This document shows positions 35,906 to 43,865 of a DNA stretch of 64,000 nucleotides, in pieces; within the stretch, counting starts at the first letter, position 1, and every line of letters starts with the position of its first letter. Both the position numbers and the translations under genes were made by a program. The stretch lies in the NCBI GenBank assembly GCA_022820945.1, contig JAJEEP010000049.1:86375-150374 (forward strand). The letters run 5' to 3'. Under the pieces are notes generated by a model, which saw nothing but the letters and a program-made list of their open reading frames with translations, had not been told where the DNA came from and did no database searches. This DNA is from Alphaproteobacteria bacterium. Its GTDB lineage: Bacteria; Pseudomonadota; Alphaproteobacteria; UBA828.

Positions 35906-35934
35906 TATGTACAACATAGTTGATCATGTTTCAA
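35906..35934 (-). promoter_or_regulatory. Candidate promoter and operator of the antitoxin-toxin operon
   Basis: On the minus strand TTGAAA (35934-35929) and TACATA (35911-35906) are separated by exactly 17 bases, about 55 bases upstream of the antitoxin ATG. The spacer and -10 include the inverted repeat ATGT-ACA-ACAT (35907-35917), and a second imperfect dyad TTGA...TCAA spans 35920-35934. The whole stretch is AT-rich in a GC-rich setting. Overlap of dyads and promoter fits autorepression by the antitoxin. Confidence 0.5.
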
Positions 35935-36023
35935 CGGCAATTCCACGAACGACCGCCATTGCTGGCAGTTTGACGCAGCCCGCAGGGTGCCCATGATGGC
36001 GGGGCGGGAGGAGCGGGGGCGAC

Positions 36024-36896
36024 ATGGTCTACGACGAGCCGGTCTTCAAGACGCTGGGCGATACCGCCATCAACGTCGAGTTCGGCGACGAATCGAGCAT
36101 CCCCATCAACTTCCGCATCCTGGCGCTCGACTTCGCGCTCCGCGAGCACCCGCCCAGGGGGCTGGTTGAGACCAACCCGCAGGTGCGCACCCTCGGCCTC
36201 GTCTTCGACCCGCTCGCCACCACGCGCGCGCACATCGTCGACCACGTGAAGGCACTGATCGCCGCCCAGGGCACGGTCGAGACCCTGCCGAGCCGCCGCG
36301 TGATCATCCCGGCGCTTTACGACGACCCCTGGTCGCGCGAGTGCGCCGAGGCCTTCGGCGTGCGCAACAACATCGAGTACATCGCCGAGTTCAACGACAT
36401 GACGGTGGCGCAGGTCATCGAGACCCACACCGGCTGCGACTACTGGGTCACCGGCGTGGGCTTCGTCCCCGGCGCCTTCATGTCCTACGCCATGGACCCC
36501 GGGAAGCGCTTCGGCGCGCCGCTCTATCGCACGCCCCGCACCTGGACCCACGCCAGGCTGCTAAATTTCGGCGGGCTCACCTCCACCATCTATCCGATCC
36601 GGATACCGGGCGGCGGCCAGCTCTTCGGCCGCACCCCTATCGAAATCTTCGACCTCAGGGAGATCAGCCCGGCCTTCGCCGACGGCCCGGTGCTCGCCCG
36701 CGCCGGCGACCGGCACCGCTACGAATCGATTGGGCGCGAGGAGTACGACGCGATCCGCGCCGAGGTCGAGGCCGGCACCTACGCGTACCGGGTCGAGGAG
36801 GACACCTTCGATTGCACAGGCTACGAGGCCTGGCTCGCCGAGACCGGGGAGCCGGCGGAGAAGCACGACCCCGAGAGCACATGGGGGCCGTTCTGA
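36024..36896 (+). CDS. pxpB: 5-oxoprolinase subunit B (KipI / allophanate hydrolase subunit 1 family)
   Basis: This 290-aa protein forms, with PxpC and PxpA, the ATP-dependent 5-oxoprolinase that opens the lactam of 5-oxoproline to glutamate. It shows DTAINVEFGD near the start, VIIPALYDDPWSRECA, WVTGVGFVPGAFMSYAMDP and FGGLTSTIYPIRIPGGGQLFGRTP, all KipI/AHS1 landmarks. It is longer than E. coli PxpB (about 218 aa) because of an extra C-terminal segment after the core, ending in STWGPF. Its stop and the possible pxpC ATG overlap by one base (TGATG). Confidence 0.87.
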   Translation: MVYDEPVFKTLGDTAINVEFGDESSIPINFRILALDFALREHPPRGLVETNPQVRTLGLVFDPLATTRAHIVDHVKALIAAQGTVETLPSRRVIIPALYDDPWSRECAEAFGVRNNIEYIAEFNDMTVAQVIETHTGCDYWVTGVGFVPGAFMSYAMDPGKRFGAPLYRTPRTWTHARLLNFGGLTSTIYPIRIPGGGQLFGRTPIEIFDLREISPAFADGPVLARAGDRHRYESIGREEYDAIRAEVEAGTYAYRVEEDTFDCTGYEAWLAETGEPAEKHDPESTWGPF

Positions 36897-38176
36897 TGCC
36901 AGCCCGGAAATCTCACCAAGATCATGGTCTGCGCGACACTGTCCGGCCGAGAGGGCAGGAAAGGCGCGCAGCGCGATGTGGGACATCGGGCAAGCGGCTT
37001 GACGAACGCTCTCGGTTGGACAGTGTCGCCCTTCGGGTCGTGCTCAGGCGCCCATCCGCGGCGTCGCGGGCCTCAACCGTAGTCCCTGCTACGCCCGTCG
37101 GCCCGCTCCTGGCGGAACGAACGCCTGGGCGCGACGCAGGCCGTGATCCTGGTGGGATTTCCGGGCTCGAGGTCATCGACGGCGGCCTGCGCACCACGGT
37201 CCAGGACATGGGGCGGCGCGGCGGCCAGGCTTTGGGGATTCCACCCTCCGGCGCGCAGGACGGCTTCGCGCTCCGGATCGCCAATCTGCTGGTCGGCAAC
37301 GCGCCCGGAGGGCCGCTGGTGGTGCGCGACGATCCCGGCGCGGCGGGCTTCGAAATGACTCTCGGCCGGTTGAAGCTCCGGGCGCTTGAGGACCAGGTGC
37401 TGGCGCTCACCGGCGCGGACACGGGCGCGACCGTGGACGGCGAGGCGGTGCCCTGCTGGTCGAGCTTCGTCCTGCGCGAAGGCCAGACGCTCGCCTGTGG
37501 TCTGGCGCAGAGCGGCGCACGCGCCTACCTCGCGGTTCACGGCGGCATCGATGTGCCGCTCTACCGGGGCAGCCGCGCCACCCATGTCAGCGGCGGCTTC
37601 GGCGGGCTGGAGGGGCGCCCGCTCGCGAAAGGCGACCGCCTGCCGGTCGGTGCGGCGACGGCAGCGGCGGCGGACCTTGCCGGGCGCCGGCTGCGGCCCG
37701 ATCTGGTTCCGGCCTATGCGCCACCCATGCAGGTGCGCACGGTCGCCGGGCCCGAGGAGCATCATTTCACCGCCGAGAGCGTCGAGGCCTTCTACGCCAC
37801 CGGATGGAAGCTCAACCCCAAGGCGGACCGCACGGGGATGCGCTTCATCGGCCCGGAGCTCTCCTTCAGGCCGGGGCGCCCGCACTACCTGATCGAGGAC
37901 GCGGGCAAGGATCCCTCCAACATCGTCATCGACCCCGGCGCGCCGGTGGGTACCGTGCAGGTGCCCTCGGGCGTCGAGCCGATCGTGCTCTGCGTCGATT
38001 CGCCCAGCATCGGCGGCTATGCGCGGATCGCCATCGTGATCACCACCGACATGGCGCGCGTCGGGCAGGTCCGCCCCTTCGAGGAGACGCGCTTCGTCCG
38101 CATCTCGCACGAGGACGCGGTGACGGCGCTCGCGGCGCAGGAAGCACTGATCGCGGACCCGGACATCATCATCTGA
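36896..38176 (+). CDS. pxpC: 5-oxoprolinase subunit C (KipA / allophanate hydrolase subunit 2 family), with odd 5' extension
   Basis: The family core begins near 37161 with LEVIDGGLRTTVQDMGRRGG and runs through IPPSGAQDGFALRIANLLVGN, RAYLAVHGGIDVPLYRGSRAT and the C-terminal GVEPIVLCVDSPSIGGYARIA, a complete AHS2/KipA domain of about 340 aa. The only ATG in frame is 36896, overlapping the pxpB stop; it adds roughly 88 non-conserved, Arg-rich residues. Part of this extension is encoded by a palindromic element (36933-37029). A GTG at 37040 would start after the element. Which start is used is unclear. The protein works with PxpB and PxpA on 5-oxoproline. Confidence 0.82.
   Translation: MPARKSHQDHGLRDTVRPRGQERRAARCGTSGKRLDERSRLDSVALRVVLRRPSAASRASTVVPATPVGPLLAERTPGRDAGRDPGGISGLEVIDGGLRTTVQDMGRRGGQALGIPPSGAQDGFALRIANLLVGNAPGGPLVVRDDPGAAGFEMTLGRLKLRALEDQVLALTGADTGATVDGEAVPCWSSFVLREGQTLACGLAQSGARAYLAVHGGIDVPLYRGSRATHVSGGFGGLEGRPLAKGDRLPVGAATAAAADLAGRRLRPDLVPAYAPPMQVRTVAGPEEHHFTAESVEAFYATGWKLNPKADRTGMRFIGPELSFRPGRPHYLIEDAGKDPSNIVIDPGAPVGTVQVPSGVEPIVLCVDSPSIGGYARIAIVITTDMARVGQVRPFEETRFVRISHEDAVTALAAQEALIADPDIII
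36933..37029. repeat. 97-bp palindromic element in the 5' part of pxpC
   Basis: Outer arms of 21 bases at 36933-36953 and 37009-37029 are inverted repeats with 19 of 21 positions matching (arm ends GCGACACTGTCC and GGACAGTGTCGC). Between them lies a perfect hairpin CGATGT-GGG-ACATCG (36974-36988). Nested symmetry of this kind suits a small mobile palindromic element or a structured RNA. It contains no in-frame stop for the pxpC frame. No second copy was noticed in the window. Confidence 0.7.
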
Positions 38177-38201
38177 ACGCCAGCAACTCGGGGGGCAAGA
38201 C

Positions 38202-38978
38202 ATGCAACGAGCGATGGACATCAACAGCGATGTCGGCGAGAGCTTCGGCAACTACTCCTTCGGCGCCGACGCCGAGATCATTCCGAGTCTTTCATCGGTC
38301 AACGTGGCCTGCGGTTTCCACGCGGGCGATCCGGTGCACATGGAACGCACGGTGACGCTGGCCAAGGAGAACGACGTCGCCGTCGGCGTGCACTGGGGCC
38401 TGCCGGACGTCAACGGCTTCGGCCGGCGCGAGATGAAGATCTCGACCGACGAGGCGCGCTGCCTCACGCTCTACCAGATCGGCGCGCTGCGGCAGATCGC
38501 GTCATCGGTGGGCGCCACCATCGACCACCTGGTCCCCCACGGCGCGCTCTACCCGATGCTGGCGCGGGACGAGAAGATCGGCGGCGCCATGGTCGATGCG
38601 ATCAACAGCGTGGGCGAGCCCTGGGTGCTCTACTGGCCGACGCCGCTGGAGCGGCACCGCTTCTACGAGATCGCCGGACGCGAGGGGATCCCCATCGTCC
38701 ACGAGATCTGCATCGACCTGGACTATCGTGCCGACGGTTCGCTGATCGTGGAGCGGATCAAGCAGGCCAGGGATCCGAGTTACATCGCCGACCGGGTGCA
38801 GCGCTTCGTCGAGGAGGGCAAGCTCGGCACCGTCGACGACACCGACCTGGAGTTCGAGGCGCAGGCGATCCTGCTCCATGGCGACGGCCCCAACGCGACC
38901 GAGGTGGTGAGCGCGGTGCGGACCACGCTCGAGCGCATGCAGGTCGCGGTCCAGCCCGCCAGCACCCTCGTGCATTGA
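38202..38978 (+). CDS. pxpA: 5-oxoprolinase subunit A (LamB/YcsF)
   Basis: This 258-aa LamB/YcsF protein is the third 5-oxoprolinase subunit, following pxpB and pxpC with 25 bp between. It has MDINSDVGESFGNYSFG, VNVACGFHAGDPVHM, GVHWGLPDVNGFGRREM, HLVPHGALYPML and a late ILLHGDGPNATEVV. A second in-frame ATG (codon 5) before DINSDVGE could be the true start. Compared with the copy at 22239 it keeps the genomic link with B and C, so this is the better candidate for true oxoprolinase. A strong hairpin follows the stop. Confidence 0.88.
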   Translation: MQRAMDINSDVGESFGNYSFGADAEIIPSLSSVNVACGFHAGDPVHMERTVTLAKENDVAVGVHWGLPDVNGFGRREMKISTDEARCLTLYQIGALRQIASSVGATIDHLVPHGALYPMLARDEKIGGAMVDAINSVGEPWVLYWPTPLERHRFYEIAGREGIPIVHEICIDLDYRADGSLIVERIKQARDPSYIADRVQRFVEEGKLGTVDDTDLEFEAQAILLHGDGPNATEVVSAVRTTLERMQVAVQPASTLVH

Positions 38979-39003
38979 GCGGCCGCCCCAAGCTTTCAGA
39001 ATC

Positions 39004-39039
39004 AAAAAACCCCGGCGCCCGCAGTCCTGGGCGCCGGGG
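39004..39039 (-). terminator. Rho-independent terminator downstream of amiE
   Basis: A perfect 11-bp GC stem (CCCCGGCGCCC at 39010-39020 pairing with 39029-39039) with an 8-base loop is followed on the minus strand by six T residues (39009-39004). It ends the amidase transcript. On the plus strand the tract after the hairpin is A-rich, so termination of pxpA transcripts is less certain, although outer AGCTTT/AAAGCT bases can extend the stem. Confidence 0.85.
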
Positions 39040-39079
39040 TCCGAAAAAGCTTCAGAGAGCCTGAAGCGGGGTTCGCCCC

Positions 39080-40120
39080 CTACTCCGCCGCCATCTTCTG
39101 CGGCTGGGGAATACCGTCGATGGGGCAGCCCGTGACGCCGATGGAATCGCGGGTGATGGATTCGACCATCTGCTGGGCCCGGCGCGGGTCCTCGACCCAG
39201 GTGCGGTAGAAGTCGAACGGGCACTCGGCCACGCCCTTGTCGCCGTCGCCCGAGGCATAGACGCCCGTGTAGCCCCGGTGCATCAGCTTGAAGAGGTGGT
39301 TCTGCGCCTGATCGTTGGCCCGAGCATCGCGAATCTGCGACACGGAGAGCTGTGCGTATTGGATGCCGTACTCCTCCTCGCCGCACTCGCCCAGGGTCCG
39401 GCCGTCGAAGCCGATGATCCCCGAGTGGCCGAAGTAGGTGTAGACGCCGTCGTTGCCGGCGGCGTTGGCGACCGCCACGTAGCAGCAGTTGGACCAGGCC
39501 ATCGCCTTCGCCATCATGATCTGCTGGTCCTTCGCCGGGTACATGTAGCCCTGGCAGCGGACGATCAGCTCGGCGCCCTTGACCGCGCAGTCGCGCCAGA
39601 TCTCGGGATAGTTGCCGTCGTCGCAGATGATCAGGCTGACCTTCATCCCCTTGGGCCCGGTGCTGACATAGGTGTTGTTGCCGGGATACCAGCCCTCGAT
39701 CGGGCACCAGGGCAGGATCTTCCGGTACTTCTGGACGATATCGCCCTCGTTGTTCATCAGGATGAGGGTGTTGTACGGGTTCTTGTTGGGGTGATCCTCG
39801 TGCACCTCGCCGGTCAGCGAGAAGACGCCCCAAGTGTTCGCCTCGCGGCAGGCCTCGGCGAAGATGTCGGTCTCGGGCCCCGGAATCTCCGACGCCGTGT
39901 CGAACATCTCCTTGCGGTCGTACATGATCCCGTGCGTGCTGTATTCCGGGAAGATCGCGAGATCCATCCCCGGCAGCCCGACCTTCGCGCCGACGATCAT
40001 GTCGGCGATCTTCTTCGAGTTGTCGATCACATCCTGGCGCGTGTGCAGGCGCGGCATCTTGTACTGAAAGACCGCGCACCCCACGGTATCGGGGCTGCTG
40101 ACGATATCGCCGTGTCTCAT
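39080..40120 (-). CDS. amiE: Aliphatic amidase
   Basis: This 346-aa nitrilase-superfamily enzyme hydrolyses short aliphatic amides such as acetamide to the acid and ammonia. Length and wording match Ami[15 protein letters not shown], the triad residues E59 (FPEYSTHG), K134 (YRKILPWCP) and C166 ([10 protein letters not shown]), then [12 protein letters not shown] and [17 protein letters not shown]. Formamidase AmiF is the close alternative, but the segments agree better with AmiE. It is the last gene downstream of a five-gene amide/urea-type ABC transporter on the same strand, so uptake and hydrolysis are linked. A clear terminator follows. Confidence 0.93.
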   Translation of the reverse strand: MRHGDIVSSPDTVGCAVFQYKMPRLHTRQDVIDNSKKIADMIVGAKVGLPGMDLAIFPEYSTHGIMYDRKEMFDTASEIPGPETDIFAEACREANTWGVFSLTGEVHEDHPNKNPYNTLILMNNEGDIVQKYRKILPWCPIEGWYPGNNTYVSTGPKGMKVSLIICDDGNYPEIWRDCAVKGAELIVRCQGYMYPAKDQQIMMAKAMAWSNCCYVAVANAAGNDGVYTYFGHSGIIGFDGRTLGECGEEEYGIQYAQLSVSQIRDARANDQAQNHLFKLMHRGYTGVYASGDGDKGVAECPFDFYRTWVEDPRRAQQMVESITRDSIGVTGCPIDGIPQPQKMAAE

Positions 40121-40241
40121 GGCATGTCCTCCCTAGTGGTCCGTATCCTGGCCACGCTTATACCCCGCCCCAGACCGGAAACCAAACACGGGCCAAGCGT
40201 GCCACGGCCGCAATCGAGTGGTGGCGGCGTCCAGTTCGTCG

Positions 40242-40937
40242 CTATACGGTCATGTGCTTGCGCACGATTTCGTCTGTCAATGCGTCGATCGCGCCGCTCG
40301 CCGCGATCTCGCCTCTCTCGATGATGCAGAAGTGCTGGGACGACGCACGCGCGAACTTCACGTTCTGTTCGACAAGAACGATCGTCAAGCCGACCTGTTT
40401 GTTGAGCTGTTGGATCGTATCTTCAATCTGCTCGACGATGTTGGGCTGGATGCCCTCCGTGGGCTCATCCAACAGCAGGATTCGGGGCTCAGACGCCAGC
40501 GCCCGGGCGATTGCCAACTGCTGCTGCTGGCCCCCCGACAATAGCCCGGCCCTGCGGCCGAGGTTGTCGCGCAAGTAAGGGAACATGTCCCTCACCAGGT
40601 CGGGCACGACCCGCCTGCGGTCGGCGCGCGCGTAACATCCCATCAGAATATTGTCGCGAATCGAGAAATCGGGAATGAGCTCCCGTCCCTGGGGAACGTA
40701 GCCGAGTCCGCCACGGGCGCGAAGATAGGTGGGCCTTGTGGTGATATCCTCCCCGTCCAGCGTGATCGTGCCACGGGTGCGGACGTCCAGCCCCAGAATG
40801 CTCTTGAGCAGCGTCGTCTTGCCGACGCCGTTCCGCCCCAAAATACTGACGATTTCGCCGCTCTGAACCAACAAATCTATATCGCGCAAGACGTGGCTCG
40901 CGCCGTAGTAGGAATTCACTTGCACGAGTTCAAGCAT
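40242..40937 (-). CDS. urtE: Branched-chain/urea/amide-type ABC transporter ATPase (UrtE-like)
   Basis: This 231-aa ABC ATPase is of the LivF/UrtE type. Walker A is LGRNGVGKTTLLKSIL, the signature is LLSGGQQQQLAIARAL, and Walker B is RILLLDEPTEGIQPN; the segment VNSYYGASHVLRDIDLLV is typical of UrtE. It overlaps the UrtD-like gene by 8 bp and precedes amiE by 121 bp. It probably energises uptake of small amides, which the amidase then hydrolyses; urea is the alternative substrate but there is no urease in the window. Confidence 0.88.
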   Translation of the reverse strand: MLELVQVNSYYGASHVLRDIDLLVQSGEIVSILGRNGVGKTTLLKSILGLDVRTRGTITLDGEDITTRPTYLRARGGLGYVPQGRELIPDFSIRDNILMGCYARADRRRVVPDLVRDMFPYLRDNLGRRAGLLSGGQQQQLAIARALASEPRILLLDEPTEGIQPNIVEQIEDTIQQLNKQVGLTIVLVEQNVKFARASSQHFCIIERGEIAASGAIDALTDEIVRKHMTV

Positions 40938-41685
40938 GGGTGATGCCGCCGCTTCCTAGATAGGCATCGATCACCGCCTGGTCATTTTCGATTTGCTCGA
41001 CTGTCCCTTCCGCGAGCTTCTTGCCCAAGTGCATGACGGTAATGACCTCGCAAATCGACCGCACGAACGTCATGTCATGCTCCACGACGATGATTGAATG
41101 CTCGCCCCTGAGGCTGTTGATAATTTCGGAGGTCTTTTCCGTCTCAAGCGCAGTCATGCCCGCCGTGGGCTCGTCCAACAGCACGAGCTTGGGGTCCTGC
41201 ACCAGAACCATGCCGAGCTCCAGCCACTGCGTCTGCCCGTGAGACAAATTCCCCGCCAGGTTGGCGCTTTCTTCGGTCAGGCTCGCCAGCTCCAGGGCGC
41301 GCTCGATCTGTCGATCGAGTTGGCGCGGCTTTGCGCTTACCAGCAAGTTGCGCCACACCGACAGGCTGCGGGTGTACGCTACCTCCAGGTTCTCGCGCAC
41401 CGTCAGGTCCTTGAACACGCTCGGCACCTGAAATTTCCGGCCGATCCCTCTGCGCGCTATCTTGTGCTCCTGCCGATTGGTGATGTTGTCACCCAAGAAC
41501 GTCACCTTGCCGCCGGTCGACTTGGTGCGGCCGGTGATGAGGTCCATGAGGGTCGTCTTGCCCGCGCCATTGGCCCCGATAAGGACACGTAACTCTCCCT
41601 CTTCCACGGCCATGCTGAACCCATCCACCGCACGGAACCCGCGGAAGTTCACTTCCAAATCCTCGATCTCCAAAATTGCCGCCAT
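40930..41685 (-). CDS. urtD: Urea/amide-type ABC transporter ATPase (UrtD-like)
   Basis: This is a 251-aa ABC ATPase of the LivG/UrtD type. Walker A is IGANGAGKTTLMDLITG, the UrtD-like insert TKSTGGKVTFLGDNITN follows, and RRGIGRKFQVPSVFKDLTV is the usual D-subunit stretch. The signature region NLSHGQTQWLELGMVLV has SHGQ rather than SGGQ, which is common in UrtD. Walker B is KLVLLDEPTAGMT. It lies between urtC (68 bp) and urtE (8-bp overlap). Confidence 0.89.
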   Translation of the reverse strand: MAAILEIEDLEVNFRGFRAVDGFSMAVEEGELRVLIGANGAGKTTLMDLITGRTKSTGGKVTFLGDNITNRQEHKIARRGIGRKFQVPSVFKDLTVRENLEVAYTRSLSVWRNLLVSAKPRQLDRQIERALELASLTEESANLAGNLSHGQTQWLELGMVLVQDPKLVLLDEPTAGMTALETEKTSEIINSLRGEHSIIVVEHDMTFVRSICEVITVMHLGKKLAEGTVEQIENDQAVIDAYLGSGGITHA

Positions 41686-41753
41686 GCTAAGTCGATTGCC
41701 TCTTTCGCATTCGAATCTTCAGGCAACGCCCGTCGTCTCACACCCCATCACCG

Positions 41754-42881
41754 TTACCTGATGCGCCTTTCGTTGACTCTCCTGTGAAGCCAGTCCAGTC
41801 CCCAGTCCGCCCCTTGCTGGATGAAGCCCGCGAGCCCGCGCGGCATCACCAGAACGACGAACAGGAAGATCGCCCCGATGATGAGCTGCCAGGCCTCCAC
41901 GAACGTTTCAGTTTCGCTGACCGTCGCTTCGACGACGTTCAACAGAATCGCGCCGAGGCAGGCGCCCAACAGCGACCAGCGCCCGCCCACGGCCGCCCAG
42001 ACCACCATCGATATGCTGAAGCCGATGTTCATGAATGTGGGCGACGCGAACTCCGCCGCGACCACATAGAGCATGCCTGCCAACCCGGCGATAGCTGCGG
42101 AGACGCAGAAGAAGAACACCTTGTAGATGGCGACGTCGTAGCCGAGATAGCGCACGCGCTCCTCGTTGTCGCGGATGGCCTGCAGCACCACGCCCACCTT
42201 GGTGTTGACCAGCCACCGCGCGCCGATCAGCACCAGGCAGGTGATGATCGCGATTAGATAATAGGTTTCGACGAGATAGGGATCGAACTCCAGACCGCCC
42301 ACCGTGAACCAGCCGAGATCGGTCAGTCCGTTGAAGCCGTTGATGAGTGGCTGCGCGTCGATAACCAGAAGCCGGACCAGCAGGCACAAGGCGAGCGTCA
42401 GAATCGCGACATAGACGCCCGCAATTCGGGCGCGGAACATGGCGTAGCCCAGCACCAGCGCAATCAGCGTGGGCATGACCAGCCCCATGGCCACGCCGAA
42501 CCACTGCTCCTTGAACGGAATCCAGAGGAACGACCCCTGGTTGATGCAGCAGAGGTCGATGGGCGCGCCCGGTTCCGACGTCCACAGCATGAAGTCGGGA
42601 ACCGGCTCGTCGGATCCCTGTGCCAGGCTCGTCGGGCTCGCCAGCTTTAACGACATCGCCAGCATGTAGGCGCCGAAGCCGAAGAAGAGACCCTGGCCCA
42701 GATTGAGGATTCCGGCGTAGCCCCAGGACATGCTGATGGCGATGCCGAGCATGCCAAACACCAGATACTTGGAAATCCGGTTCAACCAGAAAACGTCCAT
42801 GAAGAGCGGGAGAAGCATGACCACGACGATGAACAGGCCGTATGCGGCGAGCTGCAGATTGGTCCGGGTCAAGACCTGCAT
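41754..42881 (-). CDS. urtC: Urea/amide-type ABC transporter permease (UrtC-like)
   Basis: This is a 375-aa inner-membrane permease of the LivM/UrtC type with about ten hydrophobic segments. Typical phrases are YLVFGMLGIAISMSWGYAGIL with LNLGQGLFFGFGAYMLAM, the cytoplasmic loop AIRDNEERVRYLGYDVAIYK, and FCVSAAIAGLAGMLYVV. A periplasmic loop of about 50 residues rich in Pro and acidic residues (GSDEPVPDFMLW) lies after the third helix, as in UrtC. It is 2 bp downstream of urtB. Confidence 0.9.
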   Translation of the reverse strand: MQVLTRTNLQLAAYGLFIVVVMLLPLFMDVFWLNRISKYLVFGMLGIAISMSWGYAGILNLGQGLFFGFGAYMLAMSLKLASPTSLAQGSDEPVPDFMLWTSEPGAPIDLCCINQGSFLWIPFKEQWFGVAMGLVMPTLIALVLGYAMFRARIAGVYVAILTLALCLLVRLLVIDAQPLINGFNGLTDLGWFTVGGLEFDPYLVETYYLIAIITCLVLIGARWLVNTKVGVVLQAIRDNEERVRYLGYDVAIYKVFFFCVSAAIAGLAGMLYVVAAEFASPTFMNIGFSISMVVWAAVGGRWSLLGACLGAILLNVVEATVSETETFVEAWQLIIGAIFLFVVLVMPRGLAGFIQQGADWGLDWLHRRVNERRIR

Positions 42882-42883
42882 CG

Positions 42884-43777
42884 TCAGCGACCCCGGCGGG
42901 AGAACAAGCCCTGGGGCCGCAGGATGATGACGACGATGATGACGCCGAACACGATCGCCCTGGCGAGGACGTCATTCAGCAGACTCGCCACCCAGCCCTG
43001 GACCTCGCCCAGGATCACGGCCGAGCCGAGCGTGCCGAAAAGGCTGCCGACGCCGCCCATGACCACGACCAAGAAGCCGTCGATCACGAACGGGGTGCCC
43101 ATGCTGGGCGAGACCGTCTTGAAGCCGGCCAGCATCACGCCAGCGGCCCCGGCCAGCGCAGAGCCATAGGCGAAGGTCCACGCGTTGATCTTCTTGTCGT
43201 CGATGCCGCAGCAGGATGCGATGCCGCGATTGCGCGACACCGCGCGCAATTGCATGCCGAAGGACGTATGGAAGATCAGCCACCAGGTCAGAATGAACAG
43301 CCCGATCGTCAGCACGATGATGAAGGTCCGGTAGGGCTGCACCACGAAGTCGCCGACCAGGAACGTTTCCCGGAAGAACGAGGGGATCGGGACGTTCTGC
43401 AGACCCGGCCCCAGACCATCGATGTGCAAGCCTGCGAATGCAGCCCCGAACTCAAGGCGAATGGCCTGCTGGATGATGATCGCGAGCCCCCATGTCGCGA
43501 GCAGCGTATCCAGTAGGCGGCCGTACAGTCTTCGCACTACGAAGCGCTCGATGGCGTAGCCGAATGCACCGGTGACGACGAAGGCGACCGGAATGGTAAG
43601 CAGAAAATGCAGGCCGAAATGGGTTTGACAAAGAACGGTGACGTAGGCGCCGATCATGACGAGCTCGCCATGCGCCATGTTGATGACACCCATGGTGCCG
43701 TAGGTGATGGCGAGCCCGAGAGCGACCAACAGCAAAATGGACGAAAGACTCAGTCCGATGAAAATTACGTCGGCCAT
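42884..43777 (-). CDS. urtB: Urea/amide-type ABC transporter permease (UrtB-like)
   Basis: This 297-aa inner-membrane permease is of the LivH/UrtB type with about eight hydrophobic helices. Signatures include LALGLAITYGTMGVINMAHGE near residue 20 (start of helix 1-2), LLDTLLATWGLAIIIQQAIR, the loop QLRAVSRNRGIASCCGIDDKKINAWTF (first part) and VVVMGGVGSLFGTLGSAVIL. It follows the binding-protein gene by 88 bp, a gap containing a stable hairpin that may lower downstream expression relative to the binding protein. Confidence 0.9.
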   Translation of the reverse strand: MADVIFIGLSLSSILLLVALGLAITYGTMGVINMAHGELVMIGAYVTVLCQTHFGLHFLLTIPVAFVVTGAFGYAIERFVVRRLYGRLLDTLLATWGLAIIIQQAIRLEFGAAFAGLHIDGLGPGLQNVPIPSFFRETFLVGDFVVQPYRTFIIVLTIGLFILTWWLIFHTSFGMQLRAVSRNRGIASCCGIDDKKINAWTFAYGSALAGAAGVMLAGFKTVSPSMGTPFVIDGFLVVVMGGVGSLFGTLGSAVILGEVQGWVASLLNDVLARAIVFGVIIVVIILRPQGLFSRRGR

Positions 43778-43823
43778 ACTATGTGAGCCGTTTCGGTTCC
43801 GACGATGCGCGACTCCAGACTGA

Positions 43824-43853
43824 CGGGGGCCGGCGTCGAGACACCAGCCCCCG
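43824..43853 (-). terminator. Hairpin between urtA and urtB (attenuator-like)
   Basis: On the minus strand the ten bases CGGGGGCTGG (43853-43844) can pair with CCGGCCCCCG (43833-43824), one G-U pair included, around a 10-base loop. No T tract follows, so it is better read as a partial terminator or mRNA-stabilising hairpin, as often found after binding-protein genes in ABC operons. Confidence 0.45.
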
Positions 43854-43865
43854 CAGCGTCAACGG

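Noticed and set aside
36896..37160. Possible frameshift explaining the odd pxpC 5' end
   Set aside because: The other frames in this stretch give no KipA-like residues, so the extension looks like an insertion or leader, not a shifted conserved N-terminus.
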